A stretch of DNA of 37,090 nucleotides from Candidatus Binatia bacterium (GCA_023150935.1 JAKLJW010000044.1:1-37090), one strand, 5' to 3'. Positions 1 to 8,523 are shown, counted from the first letter of the stretch. Made by a program: numbers and translations. The notes: generated from the letters alone by a model not told the origin.

Positions 1-14
1 GATTCGAGTCCCTC

Positions 15-44
15 GATCCCGATAGCGATTCCGACCCCGACCCC
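15..44. repeat. Degenerate hexanucleotide tandem repeat
   Basis: Five consecutive hexamers of the form GAYNNC (GATCCC, GATAGC, GATTCC, GACCCC, GACCCC) occupy this stretch at the left edge of the window, downstream of the stop of the last minus-strand gene. It looks like the end of a longer simple-sequence tract that continues out of the window. No function can be assigned. Confidence 0.45.
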
Positions 45-96
45 GCGGAGGGGACCGCGTGTTCATCGCCTCAAGACGACCACCGGGTTATGGGCG

Positions 97-828
97 CTAC
101 CGAGAAAGTCCGACTGGCTCCTGGCCCACCGCTTCGACGGTGCCGGCCACTTCGCCCCCGCCGACCGTCACCAGCGCGGTCGCGGTCGCTTCCGCAGCCG
201 TCGACGGCCACAGCCCCGGGAATAGTAAGAAGCAAACTCGGACCCGATCTGCGCCGAACTCGGCCCCGGCATAGCAATATGCCTGCGGCGGAAACGGCGC
301 GCGCAGGGCAACCGTATCGATACGTTCCTGTTCGGCCTCCATCGCCCGCTGCCCATCCTCCCAGCGTTGCCGCTGTTCGGCATCGTCCCGGACACTCGCC
401 GGCGGCCACCCGTCGAGTCGTACGCGCCGCAGCTCTTGCAAACAGAACGTGTAACCCGCTGGCGCAGCCGCCGGTTCGGGCAGGGGCTCGACCGCCGCCG
501 GCGCGCGATCGGGAACCGGCGGCGTCTCAACCGGCGTCTGCGCCAGCGGCGGGGCACTCGCCACCTCCGGCGGAACCGAGATCTCTGCGGCCGCGCGTAA
601 CACCGTGGGAACGGCGGTCTCGGGGATCGACGGCGCGGACGTCATGACAGGAGCCGGCGGCAGTTCAATTGCCGCCGCCAACTGTACCGCCGCCGCCTCG
701 GCCGTCGCGGCGGCCGCCCGCCGCAGGCGCCGGGCATCTACCCACGCCATCAACGCCGGCACCGCGCAGAACACTACAAAGGCCGCCGCCACGACCGTCC
801 ACTCCAGCGGCAGGATGTTCGGCATCAC
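97..828 (-). CDS. Unrecognised membrane-anchored protein downstream of gspN
   Basis: I do not recognise this 243-residue protein. Residues about 10-28 form one hydrophobic segment followed by an Arg-rich stretch (DARRLRR), which fits an N-terminal membrane anchor with the positive side in the cytoplasm. Residues about 36-120 are an Ala/Pro-rich linker, and residues about 123-243 look globular with four Cys. The start is GTG at 828, with GGGAGGG seven bases upstream; an ATG follows immediately and would serve equally well. It lies 132 bases after the gspN stop on the same strand, so it may be the last gene of the secretion operon, but there is no overlap to prove this. The start-site signal and the continuous frame support a real gene. 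Function is unknown; a T2SS accessory role is only an inference from position. Confidence 0.7.
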   Translation of the reverse strand: MMPNILPLEWTVVAAAFVVFCAVPALMAWVDARRLRRAAAATAEAAAVQLAAAIELPPAPVMTSAPSIPETAVPTVLRAAAEISVPPEVASAPPLAQTPVETPPVPDRAPAAVEPLPEPAAAPAGYTFCLQELRRVRLDGWPPASVRDDAEQRQRWEDGQRAMEAEQERIDTVALRAPFPPQAYCYAGAEFGADRVRVCFLLFPGLWPSTAAEATATALVTVGGGEVAGTVEAVGQEPVGLSR

Positions 829-960
829 CGCATAACCCTCCCTGCGGCCGTCACGCGGCCGAGCAGTCGCCTCGTCTTGCCGTTCTCATCCGGCCGGGTC
901 TGCCTTTTCGTACCGAAGCTCGCCCCCGTCGTTGGGCTGGTGCCGTCGCGCACCGCATCC

Positions 961-1878
961 CTACCGTACCCGCGGGCGGATCAGCGTCCCGGTCACGGTG
1001 AGCGGAGCGTCCGGCTTGGACCCCGGCGGCCGGGGAATCAACGAGATCAGGGTCTTCACGGCCTCGGGCGTGGTCGCCGTTGGCAGAATGGTCGCCCGCA
1101 GGTTGAGCGCGCTGTCCTGAATCGGCTGCCGCAGCACCACCTGTCCGGAGCCCTGCACATTGGCGTCGCCGTTCGCCACCAATTCGGTCACCTCCAAACG
1201 GCCGCCGCGCAGGGCGAACTTCAACCGCACCTGCTTCAGCGCGAGGTCGGGGACGGTGAAGCCTTCCACCTTGACGCCGCTGAGCGCCGCACCGTCGATC
1301 ACGATGTCGCCGCCGGCCTGCACCGCTTCGATCGAGTTGCCGCGACTTTCGAAGTCGACGTGGCCCGACAGCCGGCCCGCCACCTGCCCTTCCTGGAGCA
1401 GCGCCGTGATGGTGCGGTAACGCCCGATCTCCACCGCCTGCCAGCTCAGGTCGCCGGCAAGTGTGCCCGCGGTATAGTCGATGGTGCCCTCGGCGCGCCC
1501 CCCGTAGAGGTCCGCCTGCAGGCTGGCCGCGTACGGATTGCCGCGGAGAAGCGCGCGCAGAGACGGACGCACCCAGAAACGGCTGACTTCGAGCAGGGGT
1601 GCGCTGGCGCCGTCGGGACCGTCGATGCGAATGCCGTCGAGCTCGTAACCTCGGTGCCAGGCAAAGCGCGCGCCCGTGAACTGGATTCCGTCGCCGCCCC
1701 CGCCGACAACGTCGAGCGCGCGGCGCATGATCATATCGTGCGGGAAGGTCATGAGCAGGAACACTACGAACAGCACCGCCGTGTACGCGACGTACAGCCA
1801 CACGGTACGGTTGCCGAGAGCCCCGAGCCACTCGAACGAGAGCTGAGGCATGGGCAGCGACAGTCGCGGCAGGCGCAT
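961..1878 (-). CDS. gspN: Type II secretion system protein GspN
   Basis: This 305-residue protein has one N-terminal transmembrane helix (about residues 26-45) and then a long beta-rich periplasmic region rich in Gly and alternating hydrophobic residues. It resembles the GspN proteins that close T2SS operons in deltaproteobacteria and Leptospira, which are AsmA-like in appearance. The role of GspN is poorly defined; it is dispensable in some T2SS. The ATG at 1878 overlaps the gspM stop as TGATG, giving translational coupling; an adjacent GTG at 1881 is an alternative start. It is the last recognisable gsp gene of the operon. The ending SLIPRPPGSKPDAPLTVTGT followed by a short Arg-rich tail is typical of AsmA-like C-termini. 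Confidence 0.85.
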   Translation of the reverse strand: MRLPRLSLPMPQLSFEWLGALGNRTVWLYVAYTAVLFVVFLLMTFPHDMIMRRALDVVGGGGDGIQFTGARFAWHRGYELDGIRIDGPDGASAPLLEVSRFWVRPSLRALLRGNPYAASLQADLYGGRAEGTIDYTAGTLAGDLSWQAVEIGRYRTITALLQEGQVAGRLSGHVDFESRGNSIEAVQAGGDIVIDGAALSGVKVEGFTVPDLALKQVRLKFALRGGRLEVTELVANGDANVQGSGQVVLRQPIQDSALNLRATILPTATTPEAVKTLISLIPRPPGSKPDAPLTVTGTLIRPRVR

Positions 1879-2450
1879 CACGATCCCGTCGCCGGGGCGG
1901 CACCGAGCAACGACACCGTCGCCGTCAGGTCGAAGTTCCGCACGTCGTTAAGCCGCTTCTTGAGTTGCAGGCGACTGAAGCGCAGCGGGTGGTCGCCCTT
2001 CTCGATGCGGTACAGCAGGTCGACGATATGTGGCAGGCTCAATTGCGTAAGCTTGATCTCGACCTGCTGCTCCTGATAGTCGCCGCGCGCCTTGGTGGAA
2101 GGATTCATCGACTGAATATGCTCCCGCGTCACCACCTGGGAAATCGCCGTCTGCAGATGCGCGAGCATGTTGAATTCCGGGTCCTCCTCGGAGATCGCGA
2201 CCTTGTTAGCGTCGAGCTCGCGCAACAGCCGCAGGTACGTGTCGCGCTGGCGCTGCACTTCGACGAGGTCTTTTTCGCGCAGAACGATGCGCCGCTCCAG
2301 CAGCTCGTACCCGCTCTGCAGCGGTTCCCACACGAAGCTGTAAAGAGATATGACCGCGACGCTGACGGCGGCCACCGCGAGCAGCAACCGCTCGCGCGGC
2401 GCCAGGCGGTTCATGTAGCCGGCGATATACGTACGCGGGTCGTAGGTCAT
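1878..2450 (-). CDS. gspM: Type II secretion system protein GspM
   Basis: This 190-residue bitopic inner-membrane protein has a short cytoplasmic N-terminus (NRLAPRERLLL), one transmembrane helix at about residues 22-40, a coiled-coil-like Arg/Glu/Leu stretch (about 50-85) and a C-terminal ferredoxin-like domain. In the T2SS, GspM pairs with GspL to form the inner-membrane assembly platform that links the GspE ATPase to the pseudopilus. The ATG overlaps the stop of gspL by four bases (ATGA), and its own stop overlaps gspN. Family length and position between gspL and gspN fit the call; sequence conservation in this family is low, so order carries part of the evidence. Confidence 0.9.
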   Translation of the reverse strand: MTYDPRTYIAGYMNRLAPRERLLLAVAAVSVAVISLYSFVWEPLQSGYELLERRIVLREKDLVEVQRQRDTYLRLLRELDANKVAISEEDPEFNMLAHLQTAISQVVTREHIQSMNPSTKARGDYQEQQVEIKLTQLSLPHIVDLLYRIEKGDHPLRFSRLQLKKRLNDVRNFDLTATVSLLGAAPATGS

Positions 2451-3952
2451 TGCTGCCGCGGCGGTGCCGGGGCGGCCGCCGCGTCCTCCTTGTTCCCCAG
2501 GTTCAGCACGATACGGAAGTCCACCGAACCGTCGGCTGTCTGCTTGATATCCTTGACCTGGACGTCGGAAAAGGCCCTGGTGCCGACGAGCTTCTGTTTG
2601 ATCTGATCCGCGGTCTCGAACGAGTCGGTGCGGGCTTTCAGGCGCACGCCGTCGACGTCCATGACGTATTCGTCGACGTCGATCCGCAAGGTCTCGGGAA
2701 TCGCCGCCGCCATCGTGCGCAGAACGTCGATGGCGGTTGCCCCCGAAGGTGCAATGCCGCTCAGCACTTGCAGCTTCTTCTGCGCCGCGTCGATCTCGGC
2801 CTGTAGCTGCGCCCGCTCGTCGCGCCCGAGCTTGACGTCGGGCAGCGTCTGCTGAACCACCAACCGAATCTGCGTCTGAATCGAGGCCAGGCGACGTTCC
2901 ATCTCCTGGTGCGACATGAAGAGACTGAGCAGCAGCAGCGTGACGGCAATCATGCCGAGCGACGCCGTGCGCCAGAGGGCCTGGCGCAGCTCGTCTTCGC
3001 CGCGGTGGTAGGCGAACTCGCCCTGGCGGAAGTTAAGGCCCAGACGTTCGCCCTGCTCGACCTCGCGCAATGCAAGACCGAGCGGAGTTACGAAACGGGG
3101 CACCGCGCTGCGCTGGGCGTCCGCTACCTTCCGCAGCGGGACGGCGTCGAGGCGGCGCACGTCGAGGTCGAGTCCAGCCAGACCACGCATCAGGGCCTCG
3201 AATTCCGAGCCCTCGCCCGCAACCAGGCACGGCAGGCCGTCGTCGAACGGCGCCTCGTTCAGCGCCAGCAGAGTCCAGCGAACTTCACCCACCAGGGCGG
3301 CAACCTGGTCCTCGGTGCCCGCGGCGTGGCCGTTGCCCGCCGCCGCCGCAGGCGGCCCGGCGACCAGGGTACGCACACCGACCAGCCGGCGATTTCGGAA
3401 GAGCGCCACGAGCAGTCGGCGCATACTGCCGCCGACGTAGACGTAGGTCCCGGGGAGCTCCTCGCCGACCAGCGACAGGACGTTGAGGGTAGCCAGAGGC
3501 GCGACGTCCACGACCTTCGGGTCGAGGCCCGCCGCCGCCAGCATCCCGAGGTGTTCATCGAGATCCTTGCGCTGCACAAGGGCCGCCAGCACGGTCGACC
3601 CGGCCTTGTCGCGCTGCAGCACCTGGTAATCGACGACGATCTCGTCGAGGCCGAACGGCACCTGGGTTTCAAGCTCGAAGGGCACGGTCTGATCGAGCCG
3701 CTTGCGATCCCGGAAGGGCAGGAACATGGTGCGCACCGAGACCAGATCTCCCGGCAGCGTCGACAGCACCGTGGCGCCTTCGAGGGAGTTTGCCGCGACC
3801 AGGCGGCGGAGGTGCTCGGCGAGACCGTCGCCTTCGCCGCCGACGGCCTCTTCGAAGAAACCGGCGACGCGGAAGTCGCGGAACGTCGTTTCGACGACCG
3901 CGGCCTTGAGCGTCTGCGAGTCGACCTCGAGAGCGAGGATGCGTTGCGGCAT
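2447..3952 (-). CDS. gspL: Type II secretion system protein GspL (PilM-like plus PilN-like)
   Basis: This 501-residue protein has a cytoplasmic actin-like/PilM-type domain at about residues 1-310 (starting MPQRILALEVD, with FELETQVPFGLDE near residue 95), a transmembrane helix at about 329-347, a short coiled coil (about 349-400) and a periplasmic PilN/ferredoxin-like domain at about 405-485. GspL recruits the GspE ATPase to the inner membrane and pairs with GspM. The start ATG lies six bases after the gspK stop, and the end overlaps gspM by four bases. The Ala/Pro-rich final dozen residues are probably disordered. The length is somewhat greater than the roughly 400 residues of enterobacterial GspL. 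Confidence 0.92.
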   Translation of the reverse strand: MPQRILALEVDSQTLKAAVVETTFRDFRVAGFFEEAVGGEGDGLAEHLRRLVAANSLEGATVLSTLPGDLVSVRTMFLPFRDRKRLDQTVPFELETQVPFGLDEIVVDYQVLQRDKAGSTVLAALVQRKDLDEHLGMLAAAGLDPKVVDVAPLATLNVLSLVGEELPGTYVYVGGSMRRLLVALFRNRRLVGVRTLVAGPPAAAAGNGHAAGTEDQVAALVGEVRWTLLALNEAPFDDGLPCLVAGEGSEFEALMRGLAGLDLDVRRLDAVPLRKVADAQRSAVPRFVTPLGLALREVEQGERLGLNFRQGEFAYHRGEDELRQALWRTASLGMIAVTLLLLSLFMSHQEMERRLASIQTQIRLVVQQTLPDVKLGRDERAQLQAEIDAAQKKLQVLSGIAPSGATAIDVLRTMAAAIPETLRIDVDEYVMDVDGVRLKARTDSFETADQIKQKLVGTRAFSDVQVKDIKQTADGSVDFRIVLNLGNKEDAAAAPAPPRQQ

Positions 3953-3958
3953 GCCGAC

Positions 3959-5185
3959 CTACCACCGTGTCCCGGACGCGTTGGGATCCAGTGCGCTGTC
4001 GTCCGCCAGCGCCCCGTCGCTGCGCTCGGTAAACAACGCGGCTCCCCCTTCCTTTTGCCAATCTAGCTGCCTCAAAGTCCAGCGTGGCGCCGCACCTGCT
4101 CCCGTGGCCCCGGTCGAACCGCCGGGAACGCCCGGGCGTCCGGCCGCCAGCGAGCGCTGCACCAGCATCGACGCGGAGCGTCGCACCCCGCCACGACCGG
4201 TAACCGGGCTGGCATTGACGATCGCGCTCGCCCTGATGAGGAAGAACGAACTCGTGCCGTTGAGCAGCCGCGACGGATTGATCGTCACCGTTTGCCCTTG
4301 CTGACCCGACTGACCGGACTGCCCGCTGCCGGCGATCTGCCGCACCTGCTGATCGGTCAGGCCGGCTTCCTCCCGGCGGGTCATCAAGTCGTTGCGCCGA
4401 TCGGGGTCCTCGACGATGACATTGAGCAGGCCGACCGGGGCGGTGTTGGCATTCACGAACTTCGCGCTCCCACGCGGGCCCATGGTCGGCAGTGCCGTTA
4501 CCACCTTCCGCAACTGCTCGAGCCGGCGGGCCGGAATACCCAGAGTCGCCCCGAAATCGTCCAGCGAGGGGAAATCGACGAAGATCTGCAGGGGGTCGAC
4601 CGTGGGGGTTGCGTTGGCCGCCTGCGTCGGCGCCGGCGTGGGGGTTCTACCCGACGGCGGGGTCTGCCCCGCCGCACCGGCCGGCTGAACGCTGCCGTAC
4701 TGCTCGCAGGCTCGCACCCAGTAATCGTAGATCGCATCGCCAAGCTGAGCGTCGAGGGCGTCGAGCACCTCCAGCCACATGACGTATTCGCGACCCGGCG
4801 GCCGCGCGGCAATGTCCCGACATTCCGTGCGCCAGTTCGGTCGGGTGAGGTTGATGTTCAACTTGCCGGACTCGTCCACGATCCTGACCTTCAACTGCAT
4901 GTTTGGCGGCAGGATGAACTGGCTGTTGATCAGATCCTCGTCGCCCCAGTCCTCGACATAGCGCGAATCGAAGGTCGATTCCTCGTCCTGCAACAGCACG
5001 GCCTCGCCGAGGTTGATACCCGAGCGGGCCAACAGCGTGGCCTGGAGGCTATTGAGCGCGTTGCGTCCCATGTGAGCGTCGACGTGGACCGAAAATGCGA
5101 ACTCTAGCACCGTAATGGCGAGGATCGCCACGACCAGGAGAGTGATCACCAGGGCGATACCCCGGTCGTTGCGCAGCGGAGTCAT
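3959..5185 (-). CDS. gspK: Type II secretion system minor pseudopilin GspK
   Basis: This 408-residue protein begins MTPLRNDRG followed by IALVITLLVVAILAITVLEF, a prepilin-type leader and hydrophobic helix. As is usual for GspK, the Glu normally found at position +5 of pseudopilins is absent. The large globular part includes the GspK hallmark DESGKLNIN (about residue 105) and later NANTAPVGLLNVI. GspK caps the tip of the pseudopilus with GspI and GspJ. The ATG at 5185 overlaps the gspJ stop as ATGA; the frame stays open further upstream, but that part is Arg-rich shadow sequence. Two low-complexity inserts are seen, one Pro/Thr-rich near residue 180 and one Gly/Ser/Gln-rich near residue 300. 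Confidence 0.93.
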   Translation of the reverse strand: MTPLRNDRGIALVITLLVVAILAITVLEFAFSVHVDAHMGRNALNSLQATLLARSGINLGEAVLLQDEESTFDSRYVEDWGDEDLINSQFILPPNMQLKVRIVDESGKLNINLTRPNWRTECRDIAARPPGREYVMWLEVLDALDAQLGDAIYDYWVRACEQYGSVQPAGAAGQTPPSGRTPTPAPTQAANATPTVDPLQIFVDFPSLDDFGATLGIPARRLEQLRKVVTALPTMGPRGSAKFVNANTAPVGLLNVIVEDPDRRNDLMTRREEAGLTDQQVRQIAGSGQSGQSGQQGQTVTINPSRLLNGTSSFFLIRASAIVNASPVTGRGGVRRSASMLVQRSLAAGRPGVPGGSTGATGAGAAPRWTLRQLDWQKEGGAALFTERSDGALADDSALDPNASGTRW

Positions 5186-5889
5186 GGTCCGGGGGTGGGC
5201 TGGAGATTGGCCAGCGGCAGGTCCACGATCGTACCGAAGTCGTGCACGCCGCCCTCTTCGTCGGCCAGGAACAGCACCAGTTCCACGGCGGCCGGCAACG
5301 TCGGCGGCGGATCGCCGGGGCGGACGTCGCGTTCCGTATCCCACGAGTCGGTCCACGACCCGGTCTCCGGATCCAGATAACGCACCCGCAGACCCGCCAC
5401 GCGGTCGAGCAGATGGGCCGCGATCACCGGGGGCGGCGTCGGCACCTCGGACGCGGCGTCGTCGGTCGGGTCCGCGGCCACGAGGTCCGCGTTAGCCATT
5501 TCCTCCTGCCGGCGCAGCGCAAACAGGTTCGGCGTAGCGGGCATCGGATCGAGGGAATAGGACACCAGCGCGCGTCCGCCACGGCTCTGGTTGGCGGAGT
5601 GCTGGCGACGAACGACGGTCACGAACTGAAACGCGTCGGCGGGAACGCGCCCTTCGCCGGGCACGCCGTAGAACCACACGGCCTCGCGCGCCGGCGGCAA
5701 GGCCGCTTCGACCTCGTCGGCCATCTTCAGGATGGCTTCCCGCCCGGCAGCATACAGGTCGGCCCGGGCCTCCGAGCGGTTCTTGGCCTGCAATGTCCGC
5801 GCAACCACGCCATAGACGGTCGTCAGAATGATCGCCAGAATCGCCGTGGCGACCAGGACCTCGATCAGGGTGAATCCGCGCCGCGACAC
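5182..5889 (-). CDS. gspJ: Type II secretion system minor pseudopilin GspJ
   Basis: This is a 235-residue class III prepilin-like protein. From the chosen GTG start the leader is (M)SRRG, followed by FTLIEVLVATAILAIILTTV with the conserved Glu at +5, so cleavage is expected after the Gly. I chose the GTG at 5889, one base after the gspI stop, because the leader is then the usual short basic type; an ATG at 5934 would overlap gspI by 44 bases and has no visible ribosome binding site. The globular domain follows the GspJ pattern, with a Pro-rich loop near the middle. GspJ joins GspI and GspK in the pseudopilus tip complex. Its stop overlaps gspK. Confidence 0.9.
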   Translation of the reverse strand: MSRRGFTLIEVLVATAILAIILTTVYGVVARTLQAKNRSEARADLYAAGREAILKMADEVEAALPPAREAVWFYGVPGEGRVPADAFQFVTVVRRQHSANQSRGGRALVSYSLDPMPATPNLFALRRQEEMANADLVAADPTDDAASEVPTPPPVIAAHLLDRVAGLRVRYLDPETGSWTDSWDTERDVRPGDPPPTLPAAVELVLFLADEEGGVHDFGTIVDLPLANLQPTPGP

Positions 5890-5890
5890 T

Positions 5891-6295
5891 TCACACCATC
5901 GGAGCGCGAACGAAGTAAACGAGCTGGCAGGCATTCGGCGTGCGCTCGTCCCAGATCACGCGCACGATGACCTCGCGCAGTTCGTCGAGCCCCGTGGTCA
6001 GCACTTCGCGCTCCCAGCGGTAACCGGGATAGCCCTCGAAAACACCCTGCGAATCGCCAAGACCGTCGAAGCCCCTGGTATCCACCTCCACCTGAATCTG
6101 GCTGATGAGTTCACGGGCGAGCAGCGTGGCGCGAGTGAGATTCTGGCCGCGGGCGATCATCTTGACGTTGCGCGCCTGCAGGCCGAGCAAGCCCACCAGG
6201 GCGAAGGCGATCACCGCAAGCGCCACCATGACTTCGAGCAGCGTGAACCCGCCGGCAGACGACCGGCGCGGTCCATGGCCCGGCTCAGCCGGCAT
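5891..6295 (-). CDS. gspI: Type II secretion system minor pseudopilin GspI
   Basis: This 134-residue minor pseudopilin has a basic leader ending SSAGG and then FTLLEVMVALAVIAFALVGL, with Glu at +5. Cleavage is expected between Gly and Phe by a prepilin peptidase, which is not encoded in this window. The ATG at 6295 lies inside the last bases of gspH (11-base overlap), and the stop falls one base before gspJ, so the genes are translationally linked. GspI seeds the tip complex with GspJ and GspK. The size (about 130 residues) matches the family. Confidence 0.92.
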   Translation of the reverse strand: MPAEPGHGPRRSSAGGFTLLEVMVALAVIAFALVGLLGLQARNVKMIARGQNLTRATLLARELISQIQVEVDTRGFDGLGDSQGVFEGYPGYRWEREVLTTGLDELREVIVRVIWDERTPNACQLVYFVRAPMV

Positions 6296-6848
6296 ACTCG
6301 ACGTCCTGGTATCCCCGGTCGGCAACGAGTCGTCCGTTCATCGGGTTCAGCCACAGGGTGTACGCCTCGCGGCCGTTGCCGAGGTGGATTACCGTTGGGT
6401 CGACCGAGCCGTCCGGATAGAAAACGGTGTACACCTGCCCCTCGGCGACCTTGCCCACCAGGGTGGGCAGTACGACATCGGCAATACCGACTGGCGCCAC
6501 GAGCTGGGTGCCGCGCGCCAACGATCCCATATCCCTGGCAAAGTCCATGAGATCGCCACCTTCCTGGGGCATCGCCCAATAGCGCTGCTGATCGAGGTCG
6601 TAGTTGAGGCGATACGCCGAGCCGTTGAGCACCGCCTCGCTGCGCAACAACCGGAACACGAGCATCAGGCGCCGCGCCTGCGCATCGAGTTCGGCCCGTC
6701 CCGGGTCGCGGAGTCGGGGCAGGAGCAGGGTGAGCATCACGCCGAGGATGAGGACGACCAGCGAGATCTCGAGGAGCGTGAATCCCGCCTCGCCCCGCCC
6801 GCGCTGCCGCCGCCAAAGGCGTTTAGCCCTTGTTGTCGATATCGGCAT
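6285..6848 (-). CDS. gspH: Type II secretion system minor pseudopilin GspH
   Basis: This 187-residue pseudopilin has a long basic leader (about 22 residues, ending GRGEAG) and then FTLLEISLVVLILGVMLTLL, with Glu at +5. The globular domain has the GspH/FimT look, ending in YTLWLNPMNGRL. The ATG at 6848 overlaps the end of gspG by 26 bases and is preceded by a purine-rich GAAGG. Upstream in-frame Met codons lie deep inside gspG and are rejected. GspH is a minor pseudopilin located beneath the GspI-J-K tip of the pseudopilus. Confidence 0.9.
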   Translation of the reverse strand: MPISTTRAKRLWRRQRGRGEAGFTLLEISLVVLILGVMLTLLLPRLRDPGRAELDAQARRLMLVFRLLRSEAVLNGSAYRLNYDLDQQRYWAMPQEGGDLMDFARDMGSLARGTQLVAPVGIADVVLPTLVGKVAEGQVYTVFYPDGSVDPTVIHLGNGREAYTLWLNPMNGRLVADRGYQDVEYAG

Positions 6849-7236
6849 TCTTGCCTTCGCCGCCCTCCTGGCCGTCGGCGCCGTACGACTTGATGACGAA
6901 ATCGGACCCGTCGCTGAAGTACGCATACGGGTTGCCCCACGGATCGAGAGGCACCTTGTCGAGGTAGCCGTCGGGGCTGAAGTTGCGCGCATTGGCCGGT
7001 TTGGTCACCAGGCCGTTGAGCCCGTCGCCGCTCGACGGGTAGAAGCCGTTGTCCAGTTTGAACAGGTGCAACGCCTCCTCCATGCCCTTGATGTCGGCCG
7101 CCGCCTTGGTGCGCCGCGCCTCGTCGGTGCGCCCGATGATCTTCGGCGCCACCAGCGTAACGAGCAGGCCCAGAATAAAGACGACGACCATGATCTCGAT
7201 GAGCGTGAAACCCCCGCTTCCTCGCAAACGCCACAT
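6823..7236 (-). CDS. gspG: Type II secretion system major pseudopilin GspG
   Basis: This 137-residue major pseudopilin begins MWRLRGSGG, followed by FTLIEIMVVVFILGLLVTLV, with Glu at +5. The body contains the classic GspG features: KIIGRTDEARRTKAAADIK, the Pro-Ser-Ser-Gly-Asp-Gly loop, and a C-terminal Asp-rich calcium-binding region around DPWGNPYAYFSDGSDF. The start at 7236 is fixed by GGAGG eight bases upstream; the frame extends to an ATG at 7269, but that would place the ribosome site inside the gene and give an overlong leader. GspG polymerises into the pseudopilus that pushes substrates through GspD. Confidence 0.96.
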   Translation of the reverse strand: MWRLRGSGGFTLIEIMVVVFILGLLVTLVAPKIIGRTDEARRTKAAADIKGMEEALHLFKLDNGFYPSSGDGLNGLVTKPANARNFSPDGYLDKVPLDPWGNPYAYFSDGSDFVIKSYGADGQEGGEGKNADIDNKG

Positions 7237-7244
7237 GGGCAAAC

Positions 7245-7249
7245 CCTCC
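7245..7249 (-). promoter_or_regulatory. Ribosome binding site deciding the gspG start
   Basis: GGAGG on the minus strand sits eight bases before the ATG at 7236. It is the best Shine-Dalgarno match in this part of the operon and selects the short prepilin leader over the upstream ATG codons. A strong site fits the need for many copies of the major pseudopilin. Confidence 0.7.
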
Positions 7250-7293
7250 AATTCATTCATCTTTTTCATAAGTAACAGGTGGCTCCCGGGGGT

Positions 7294-8523
7294 TCAACGA
7301 ACGAGCTGGTTGAGCTCGAAAATCGGCAGCAAGATGGCCAGCACGATGAACAACACGACCGCCCCGCCGATGAGGATCATCATCGGCTCGAAGATGCTGG
7401 TAAAGGCGGCAATCGACGACGAAACCTCGTTGTCGTAGGCATCGGCGGCCTTGGCCAGCATCTGCTCCAGTTCGCCACTCTTCTCGCCGACCGCGATCAT
7501 ATGAATCAGCATGGCGGGAAAGAGGCCGCTCTTCTTCAGCGGCGGGGCGATGCTCTGCCCTTCGCGAATGCTGGCCCGCGCATCTTCGATGGCGGCGGCC
7601 AGCACCGTATTGCTGACGACGTTCTTGACGATATCGAGCGATTGCAGCAGCGCGATGCCGCTGCTCAGCAGGGTCGACAGGGTGCGAGAGAAGCGCGCCA
7701 GCGCGACCTTCTTGATCACCTTGCCGGCGTATGGGAGCCGCAGCACGTAGCGGTCGTAACGCAGGCGTCCGGCCGGGGTGCGGGTGCTCACCCGCACGGC
7801 GATCACGGCCATGACCAGGGTGCCCACGACCAGCCACCAGTAATCCTGCAGGAAGCCGCTGACGGCGAGCAGGATGGTCGTCATCACCGGCAGCGCCGCC
7901 TGATTCTCGCTGAAAATCTTGGTGACCTTGGGCACCACGTAAGACAGCAGGAAGAAGAGGATGCCGGTGCTCACCACCGCCATGAGCACGGGATAGGTCA
8001 GCGCCGAGCGCACCTTGTCGCGCAGCGCGGCGTAGCTCTCGGTGTAGTCGGCGAGCCGCAACAGGACGACGTCGAGAGCGCCGCTGGCTTCGCCGGCGCG
8101 CACCATGTTCACGTACAGGTCGGTGAAGATACGCGGGTGCGCCTTGAGCGCGTCGGCAAGCGACATGCCCTCGGTAACCTGCTCGCGCACCTGCGAGAGG
8201 ATGCGCTTGGTGCGGGCGTTCTCGACCTGATCGATCAGCGCCGACAGGCAGTCGACCAGCGGCAGCCCGGCACCCACCAGCGTCGCGAGCTGGCGGGTCA
8301 GCAGGGCGAGGTCCTGCGGCGTGATGCGTTCGAAGAGCTGTCCGAGCGTGAATCCCGCCGCCGCCACGCCCTTCTGGGCCTCGCGCTCCTGTTCGACGAC
8401 GTCAGTGGGAAAAATGCCGTCGCGACGCAGCTTGAACCGGGCGCCCTTCGGGTTGTCGGCATCGACGATACCCGACACGGCACGACCGGAGTTGTTGAGA
8501 CCTTTGTAAGCGTAAACCGGCAT
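7294..8523 (-). CDS. gspF: Type II secretion system inner-membrane platform protein GspF
   Basis: This 409-residue polytopic protein begins MPVYAYKGLNNSGR, the usual GspF/PilC opening. It carries two GspF domains, at about residues 75-195 (TPQDLALLTRQLATLVGAGL) and 278-400 (RTLSTLLSSGIALLQSLD), with transmembrane helices near 175-200, 220-240 and 375-400. GspF sits at the centre of the inner-membrane platform and is thought to couple the GspE ATPase to pseudopilin insertion. It follows gspE after a 77-base gap and precedes gspG; the length matches the family. Confidence 0.96.
   Translation of the reverse strand: MPVYAYKGLNNSGRAVSGIVDADNPKGARFKLRRDGIFPTDVVEQEREAQKGVAAAGFTLGQLFERITPQDLALLTRQLATLVGAGLPLVDCLSALIDQVENARTKRILSQVREQVTEGMSLADALKAHPRIFTDLYVNMVRAGEASGALDVVLLRLADYTESYAALRDKVRSALTYPVLMAVVSTGILFFLLSYVVPKVTKIFSENQAALPVMTTILLAVSGFLQDYWWLVVGTLVMAVIAVRVSTRTPAGRLRYDRYVLRLPYAGKVIKKVALARFSRTLSTLLSSGIALLQSLDIVKNVVSNTVLAAAIEDARASIREGQSIAPPLKKSGLFPAMLIHMIAVGEKSGELEQMLAKAADAYDNEVSSSIAAFTSIFEPMMILIGGAVVLFIVLAILLPIFELNQLVR

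Noticed and set aside
1..40. GATTCGAGTCCCTC at the left edge resembles a tRNA T-loop
   Set aside because: There is no matching acceptor stem or CCA end in the following bases, and the rest of any tRNA would lie outside the window.
851..1903. Long open frames antisense to or out of frame with gspN and other gsp genes
   Set aside because: In this GC-rich DNA long Arg/Gly/Ala-rich frames arise opposite every real gene; they have no family pattern and no ribosome site.
5182..5934. ATG at 5934 as the gspJ start
   Set aside because: It gives an overlong leader that overlaps gspI by 44 bases; the GTG at 5889 gives a normal basic prepilin leader.
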